In this document: positions 13,401-17,494 of the stretch, one piece after another | How positions within the stretch are numbered: the stretch's first letter is position 1 | Layout of the letters: each line of letters begins with the position of its first letter | Origin: Thermoplasmata archaeon | GTDB lineage: Archaea > Thermoplasmatota > Thermoplasmata > GCA-020350865 | Direction: 5' to 3' | Assembly (NCBI GenBank): GCA_020350865.1 | Contig: CP070726.1 | Span: 1,997,713 to 2,015,206 of the forward strand | DNA: 17,494 nt | Program-made: the position numbers and the translations under genes | The notes under the pieces: generated by a model | Told to the model about the DNA's origin: nothing | What the model saw: only the letters and a program-made list of their open reading frames with translations | Database searches by the model: none

Positions 13401-16400
13401 CATGGGCTGGGAATATCAGTTCAGCCGGGTATGACGATATTGCCGTTGGTGCCCCCTATTTTGATGATATGGGGAAATCGGATGCGGGTAGAGTCTACAT
13501 TTTCAATCTCCATTATCGGCCTGATATGTTGATTAACGGGGGCGGGGATGATGAGTACCAGGATTTACCATTTGGCTTCCAGGTCAATGTATCGTGGGTA
13601 ACCCCCGGTGACAACATCACATATTATATGGAATTGCAAAATGACGGAACACTTCCTGATACCTACAATCTTAATATAACAACTGATATGCTTGACGGTT
13701 GGGTCTGGAAGATAACCGACAACATCACGGCAGAAGAGGTCTTTGATGGCTCCAGCATCAGTCTGTCTCCCGGGGAAAACAGTACCTATACCTTGAACAT
13801 AACCGTGCCGATATCAGCGGTGCATGGGGAAGAATCGAGCGTCACTGTTAGTGCTGTATCACAAAATGAGACGGCAAAAAAGGACACCGTAAGAGCAGTC
13901 GTCCGCGCACTGGATGTCACTCCTCCTGAAATCCAGGATACCACCTCAGGCACTCCCTCCACAGGTGATATCTTTACGATTTCGGCCACGGTGACAGACG
14001 ATGTGATTGTAGACGATGTCAATCTCTATTATTTGTTCGATTTGTTCGGGGGAGGTGTAGATGGACCCCACATTGTAGCAATGGATCCCGGATATACGAA
14101 AGATTTAACTGCACCTTCCAACACCGTTGCTCTGCACTACAATATCTCTGCTAACGACACCAGCAGCAACTGGAACGAGACAGGAATCATCTCCATCGGT
14201 GTACTTGATAATGACCTCCCCGTCGTTATGGACACCACTTCTGGCGCCCCCACAACCGGGGACATCTTCGCAATCACTGCTTCCGCAGCTGACAACATCG
14301 ATGTGGATAAAGTCCATCTTTACTACTGGTTCGATCTCTATGGTGGCGGGACAGATGGCCCTCACAAAGTGACCATGGACGCCGGATACTCGAAAGATGT
14401 GACTGTGCCCTCCAATGCTATTGCCCTCCATTACAATATCTCTGCAAATGACACAAGCGATAACTGGAACGAGACCGGCATCTCCTCCCTGGATGTGGTG
14501 GACAATGATCTCCCAATAATCACAGATACAACCGTGGGTTCGCCCACTACTAACGATTCATTCGTGGTAAGCGCATATGTGACCGATAACATTGGGATTG
14601 GGGAAGTGCACATCTATTACTGGTTTGATGTTTCAACTGGGCCGACAATCGCCCAAAACATCACCATGAATAATCTCGGCGGCGGCAACTACGACCTACC
14701 AATTGCCATTCCCGCTGACGCTTCCACGCTATATTACAACATCTCCGCCAACGATATAAATAACAATAGGAGCCAGACAGGGCTCATTTTCCTTGCTGTT
14801 GGAGACGATGACCTGCCCTTGATTTCCGATAACACCCTTGGTGTTCCAACCACGGGTGATTCATTTATAGTGGCTGCATTTACTGAGGATAATATCGGTT
14901 TGGGGGAGGTGCATATCTATTACTGGTTCGATACAACCACTGGCCCAACACCCCCTCTGAATGTTACAATGAACGATTTAGGAGGGGGAAACTACGAATC
15001 CACCATCGTGATGTCCGTCAATGCTCTCATCCTCTTCTACAATATCTCGGCAAATGACACGAGCAACAACTGGAATGAGACAGGTGCAAATCCACTGGCC
15101 GTGGGAGATAACGATATCCCAATTATTACTGATACAACCAATGGCTCCCCGACAACCGGCGATTCATTCAACATAACCGCACAGGCTTGGGACAACATAG
15201 GTATGGACGAGGTGCATATCTACTACTGGTTCGAGACCACATTAGGACCGTCGATTCCAGTCAATGCGACCCTGAACGATCATGGAGGGGGGAATTACAA
15301 TATCACTCTTGCTGTTCCCTCCAATGCCCTAAACCTCTATTACAACATCTCCGCCAACGATACTTCCGATAAATGGAATGAAACGGGGCCTATACCAATC
15401 CCGGTTTCAGATGACGACAAACCATGGATTACAGATACCACAGCCGGCACCCCAACAACAGGGGATGTTTTTTCCATTTCGGCTTTGGCCAGCGACAATA
15501 TCGCGTTGGGCGAGGTGCTCCTCAATTACTGGTTCGATTTATACGGTGGGGGAAATGAAGGACCCTATACCGTGTCCATGGATCCATCCTTTTTCAGGGA
15601 CATCATGGTGCCCACAGATGCTGTCACCCTGCATTATTACCTCCCTGTAAGCGACACGAGCAACAACTGGAACCAGACCGGCCAGACCACTCTTGAGGTG
15701 CAGGACAACGATCCGCCTTCCGTAAGAGACACATCCACGGGTACGCCGACCACTGGAGATGTCTTCACAATCCGTGCAAATGTCACCGATAATATCGATG
15801 TGGATGGTGTTCGTCTGTATTACTGGTTTGAAACCCTGTACGGAGCAACAGCACCCATGAATGTATCCATGAACGATCAAGGTCTGGGTAATTTCGATTG
15901 TACAATTACCGCACCCACTTCCGCCTTGGAGTTACACTACAATATTTCAGCCAACGATACCACCAACAACTGGAACGAAACCGGTCCTCTTATGCTCAAC
16001 ATCTTGGATAACGATGCACCATTGATAAATGCAGCCGCGGCAAATCCGCCCATCCAGGAATCGGGCGGACCCGTGAATATCACAGCCAATGTCTCGGATG
16101 AATTGGGTGTACTCGAGACATGGGTCAACATCACCTGCCCCGACGGCTCGTGGGCTAATGTGAGCATGGAGTGGTTTGCGGGATCCGAGTGGCACCACAA
16201 CACCACATACACGGAACCAGGAACCTACAACTTTACCGTATGGGTAAAGGACAGCAGCGGCAATTGGAACAGTTCCGAAGAAAACACCTTCACAATTAAT
16301 CCGTCATCTCCCACAGTGGATTTCATACAGATCCGCACCGAGCCATATGACGGGGGGGACGTGGTGGAGGACATGAACTACATCATAGATGACATCGACG

Positions 16401-17494
16401 AATTCTATGCCTCGGGATACAATTATTCGCACGGCTATCTGGGCGATTTTGAAGTGGACTGGATTTGCAATAACGAGGATTCGGCATCCTTAAATCCCAC
16501 ATTTGGAAACTGCACCACCTTCACTGCACTTGACCAGGGGACAGGGAGGGTGTTTGCAGTATCCGGCTCCCTTCAGAACTCCACCGCATTCGAGGTTTTC
16601 CCTCCCCCGCCGCCAGAGGCACCAGAGATCGTGGGCACCATTCCAAACCTCGAACTGAATGAGGATTTTGAACTGTACTATCTCGATTTGTACATGTATG
16701 CCAGCGACTACCAGGATCCTCCTGCAAACCTGCATTGGTATCTTACAGGGGTTAACGAATCCGTTATCTGGGTGCTTGGAGAGAATCAATCGGGTTTACA
16801 TGTTTTAACCCTTATATCCATGATCGACGAGTATGGAGATATGGAGGTCACCTATTGGCTTGTGGACAGCCATGGCAATACAGCCTCGCAGACTGCATGG
16901 ATAAACGTTACGCCATTGAACGACCCTCCTAGCATAAGCGGCTGTCCTGACCTGTTCGTGCACTTCGATCATCCGTACTCCTTCGATTTCGCCCCCTATA
17001 TCAGTGATAATGACAACCCCCTGTCCGAACTTACCCTGTCCTGCGACGATACGTCACATTCCACGACCTTTGGTCTTAGTGCCACATTCGAATACCCGGA
17101 ATCCATGCTGGACGACAAGGTCTTTGTGGTCCTCAGGGTATCCGATGGGCTGGACAGTGACAGCGATCTCATAACCATCACGGTCACATCGGACTATCCG
17201 CCTGTTACCGTGGACAAGATACCTGATGTGGTCCTTTTCGAGAATGAAACGAGAAAAGCGGTCTTCGACCTCGATGACTATATCATGGACCCCGATGGGG
17301 ACAGCCTCTACATGAGCTACGGCCATACCCACGTGAATATCATCATTTACGATGATCACACCGTGGATTTCTCAGCTTCGGGTGAATGGAACGGTATGGA
17401 GAGGGTCACCTTCAGGGCCGAGGACCCCATCGGGGCCATGGTTGAGCAGACAATCAACGTGACTGTCATCCCGATTAACGACCCTCCCGAGATG
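10457..17494 (+). CDS. giant secreted/surface protein with split FG-GAP propeller and tandem Ig-like repeats (3' incomplete)
   Basis: The frame is open from GTG 10457 to the window edge, 2346 residues with no stop. Residues about 10-32 are a hydrophobic signal or anchor helix. Seven FG-GAP blades (F-G-x-S-x-x-G-D-x-N-x-D-G-Y-D-D-[IV]-x-[IV]-G-A-P, calcium-binding loops) lie at about 51-276 (four) and 831-1020 (three). They are separated by a 550-residue insertion with repeated WNGxxW strands. Then come a NEW3/CARDB-like domain (1021-1155), seven Ig-like repeats (1156-1853), another Ig-like domain, a BIG-like domain, and NDPP-type cadherin-like domains to the edge. N-x-S/T sequons are very frequent, suggesting heavy glycosylation. 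The start is uncertain: TTG 10448 and TTG 10385 are in frame; GTG 10457 gives the best signal peptide. Likely roles are adhesion or surface structure; no enzyme motif is seen. Confidence 0.9.
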   Translation, partial: MNQSTSSPNRFFVLTAAALLILIIYAMVIFSPLSTVGEIPSSTIEGANQYDLFGWNISCAGDVNGDGYDDIIVGAPGFDNERGQAYIFYGGPWFSGDLKSESANITINGSAQGDRFGWDVSGAGDVNKDGLADIIIGAPGNTSKTGAAFIYYGHKFELASLKDTSANLTVAGEYMDDMFGASVSGAGDVNNDGYDDVIVGAPGFDKKSGKAYIFLGNKTKSMKLAAISAEVVFWGENLGDCFGFSVSDAGNVNNDEYDDIIIGAPGADKTFIFFGGDPMNAWVQTSRSDFDSAELKVHINTTNTMDGEAQLETFHSIKAMMAYFDGSNPPDTPEIPRNRTWNQQIWSAETEVNSIGNDENYWFVVESGTVRKNEKILAVSDAGLDILVQTSDGFSWSPPMELTDVVRDNKYRGFDIAYESLSGDALLAYYNDTSPIKLIPKYRIWNGTAWSSEMDAQPTGAGDIHWVLLTSHPFTDEILMVTLDRGNRDIYAQVWNGSAWGNVQLIESQASRDDNLCFDAVYEQQSGYGMIVWGGDSGSNKNLNYRRWTGNWSEPAGILPAADNQVNVVKLAADPKTNYIILGHLDNGRRIDIQIWNGTNWSAVTEVAPGNAERSNEHCFDVAYEATGDREGIIAYGIGDHRPAYRLINGTSVGPESFVLDANPPDNGRNPNWILLENDPQTSEIMLTYLIDDGGGNGGAEDDLGCEVWNGTEWKLPQRVELNCTRDSGQHFDVAYTDTSGFLISAPFDASTNGTWGRIKWTADIPGQTILTLRTRTSSDGVMWGDWSDWYGNLDRITSPANRWIQYEAFFETANITRTPILYDVSIGLNRANLTINGTPGEGFGWSVSSSGDLAGDGYDDVVVGAPLNDSANGTAYIFSGGWVKSEGDGDRFINLTNGEAANVTLIGNTGGGMFGYSVSCAGNASSDNYPDVVIGAPCAQKSGAIYLFFGSPTMNPVLMASDADAEITGDGELECFGWSVAWAGNISSAGYDDIAVGAPYFDDMGKSDAGRVYIFNLHYRPDMLINGGGDDEYQDLPFGFQVNVSWVTPGDNITYYMELQNDGTLPDTYNLNITTDMLDGWVWKITDNITAEEVFDGSSISLSPGENSTYTLNITVPISAVHGEESSVTVSAVSQNETAKKDTVRAVVRALDVTPPEIQDTTSGTPSTGDIFTISATVTDDVIVDDVNLYYLFDLFGGGVDGPHIVAMDPGYTKDLTAPSNTVALHYNISANDTSSNWNETGIISIGVLDNDLPVVMDTTSGAPTTGDIFAITASAADNIDVDKVHLYYWFDLYGGGTDGPHKVTMDAGYSKDVTVPSNAIALHYNISANDTSDNWNETGISSLDVVDNDLPIITDTTVGSPTTNDSFVVSAYVTDNIGIGEVHIYYWFDVSTGPTIAQNITMNNLGGGNYDLPIAIPADASTLYYNISANDINNNRSQTGLIFLAVGDDDLPLISDNTLGVPTTGDSFIVAAFTEDNIGLGEVHIYYWFDTTTGPTPPLNVTMNDLGGGNYESTIVMSVNALILFYNISANDTSNNWNETGANPLAVGDNDIPIITDTTNGSPTTGDSFNITAQAWDNIGMDEVHIYYWFETTLGPSIPVNATLNDHGGGNYNITLAVPSNALNLYYNISANDTSDKWNETGPIPIPVSDDDKPWITDTTAGTPTTGDVFSISALASDNIALGEVLLNYWFDLYGGGNEGPYTVSMDPSFFRDIMVPTDAVTLHYYLPVSDTSNNWNQTGQTTLEVQDNDPPSVRDTSTGTPTTGDVFTIRANVTDNIDVDGVRLYYWFETLYGATAPMNVSMNDQGLGNFDCTITAPTSALELHYNISANDTTNNWNETGPLMLNILDNDAPLINAAAANPPIQESGGPVNITANVSDELGVLETWVNITCPDGSWANVSMEWFAGSEWHHNTTYTEPGTYNFTVWVKDSSGNWNSSEENTFTINPSSPTVDFIQIRTEPYDGGDVVEDMNYIIDDIDEFYASGYNYSHGYLGDFEVDWICNNEDSASLNPTFGNCTTFTALDQGTGRVFAVSGSLQNSTAFEVFPPPPPEAPEIVGTIPNLELNEDFELYYLDLYMYASDYQDPPANLHWYLTGVNESVIWVLGENQSGLHVLTLISMIDEYGDMEVTYWLVDSHGNTASQTAWINVTPLNDPPSISGCPDLFVHFDHPYSFDFAPYISDNDNPLSELTLSCDDTSHSTTFGLSATFEYPESMLDDKVFVVLRVSDGLDSDSDLITITVTSDYPPVTVDKIPDVVLFENETRKAVFDLDDYIMDPDGDSLYMSYGHTHVNIIIYDDHTVDFSASGEWNGMERVTFRAEDPIGAMVEQTINVTVIPINDPPEM
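11284..12945 (+). repeat. WNGxxW repeat insertion inside the FG-GAP propeller
   Basis: Within the giant gene, five WNGxxW-like strands start near 11789, 11938, 12098, 12242 and 12581, about 48-53 residues apart except for the last gap, where a degenerate copy (LINGTSVG, near 12393) fills in. The spacing fits blades of a second beta-propeller. The end of the insertion (TLRTRTSSDGVMWGDWSDW, then RWIQYEAFFE) looks like a separate beta-sandwich. Confidence 0.65.
13922..16015 (+). repeat. seven tandem Ig-like repeats of 98 or 101 residues
   Basis: Repeat starts are 13922, 14216, 14510, 14813, 15116, 15419 and 15713. Each runs from DTT-x-G-x-P-TTGD through DNI...YYWF to YNISANDTS-x-NWNETG and ends in DND or DDD. 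Lengths are 294, 294, 303, 303, 303, 294 and 303 nt. The 294-nt form has a GGG-x-x-GP loop and the 303-nt form an L-GGGNY loop or its variant. Confidence 0.92.

Noticed and set aside
13922..16015. The regular repeats as a CRISPR-like or satellite array
   Set aside because: The unit is about 300 nt, in frame, and encodes a conserved Ig-like domain; there are no short identical repeats with unique spacers.
91..17494. Mobile elements, integrases or attachment sites
   Set aside because: No transposase or integrase motif, tRNA gene or flanking direct repeat was found, so transfer of the operon cannot be argued from this window.

Overview
The window reads as archaeal chromosomal DNA. It carries archaeal-type RNA maturation genes (Nob1 PIN nuclease, Trm-G10-type tRNA methyltransferase, TrmO/TsaA), AT-rich TATA boxes about 25-27 nt before start codons with some apparently leaderless genes, and GGTGAT-type ribosome binding sites only 3 nt before several starts. 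Coding density is high. The very large FG-GAP and Ig-like surface protein with NDPP-type repeats resembles those of Thermoplasmata-related Euryarchaeota, but lineage cannot be settled from this window and an Asgard or other archaeon is not excluded.

Layout: (1) 1-1439, + strand: the 3' part of a nucleotide-sugar epimerase/dehydratase and a small SAM methyltransferase. (2) 1440-1791: a 352-nt non-coding gap with a strong hairpin that may be a structured RNA. (3) 1792-2889, + strand: a YjbQ/UPF0047 protein, a TIGR04076-type protein, then a separately promoted small unknown protein. (4) 2979-5960, - strand: in transcription order a V4R-domain protein, tRNA G10 methyltransferase, Nob1, RidA and TrmO. 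(5) 6135-8848, + strand: the centre of interest, a four-gene operon. (6) 8860-10065, - strand: a membrane-anchored multi-zinc-finger protein. (7) 10457 to the window end, + strand: an incomplete giant secreted or surface protein of at least 2346 residues.

The four-gene operon encodes an 85-residue beta-grasp protein, a 167-residue E2-like protein, a ThiF/E1-like protein and a JAMM/MPN protease. From recalled family sequences, the first three resemble the eukaryotic UFM1 pathway rather than the SAMP/MoaD or classical ubiquitin systems. The Ubl has the KV-[ST]-x-[KR]-x-T-x-x-S-[DE]-P start and ends exactly in Val-Gly, like mature UFM1. The E2 has the W-x-x-R-[LV]-KEE, WF, YPxTxP, PEL, KIC and QKG landmarks of UFC1 and no HPN. 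The E1 has the DYDxxELANMNRL, CVD-x-F-x-x-R and G-[IV]-C-x(3)-SLPTTM landmarks of UBA5, including the catalytic Cys and a four-Cys zinc site. I infer a complete conjugation module (modifier, E1, E2) with a metalloprotease as probable deconjugase, in place of the cysteine protease UFSP of eukaryotes. No UFL1-like E3 is visible. The membrane zinc-finger protein next door is only a speculative partner. Eukaryotic UFM1 modifies ribosomal protein uL24 at the ER, so the nearby ribosome and tRNA maturation genes are suggestive context, no more.
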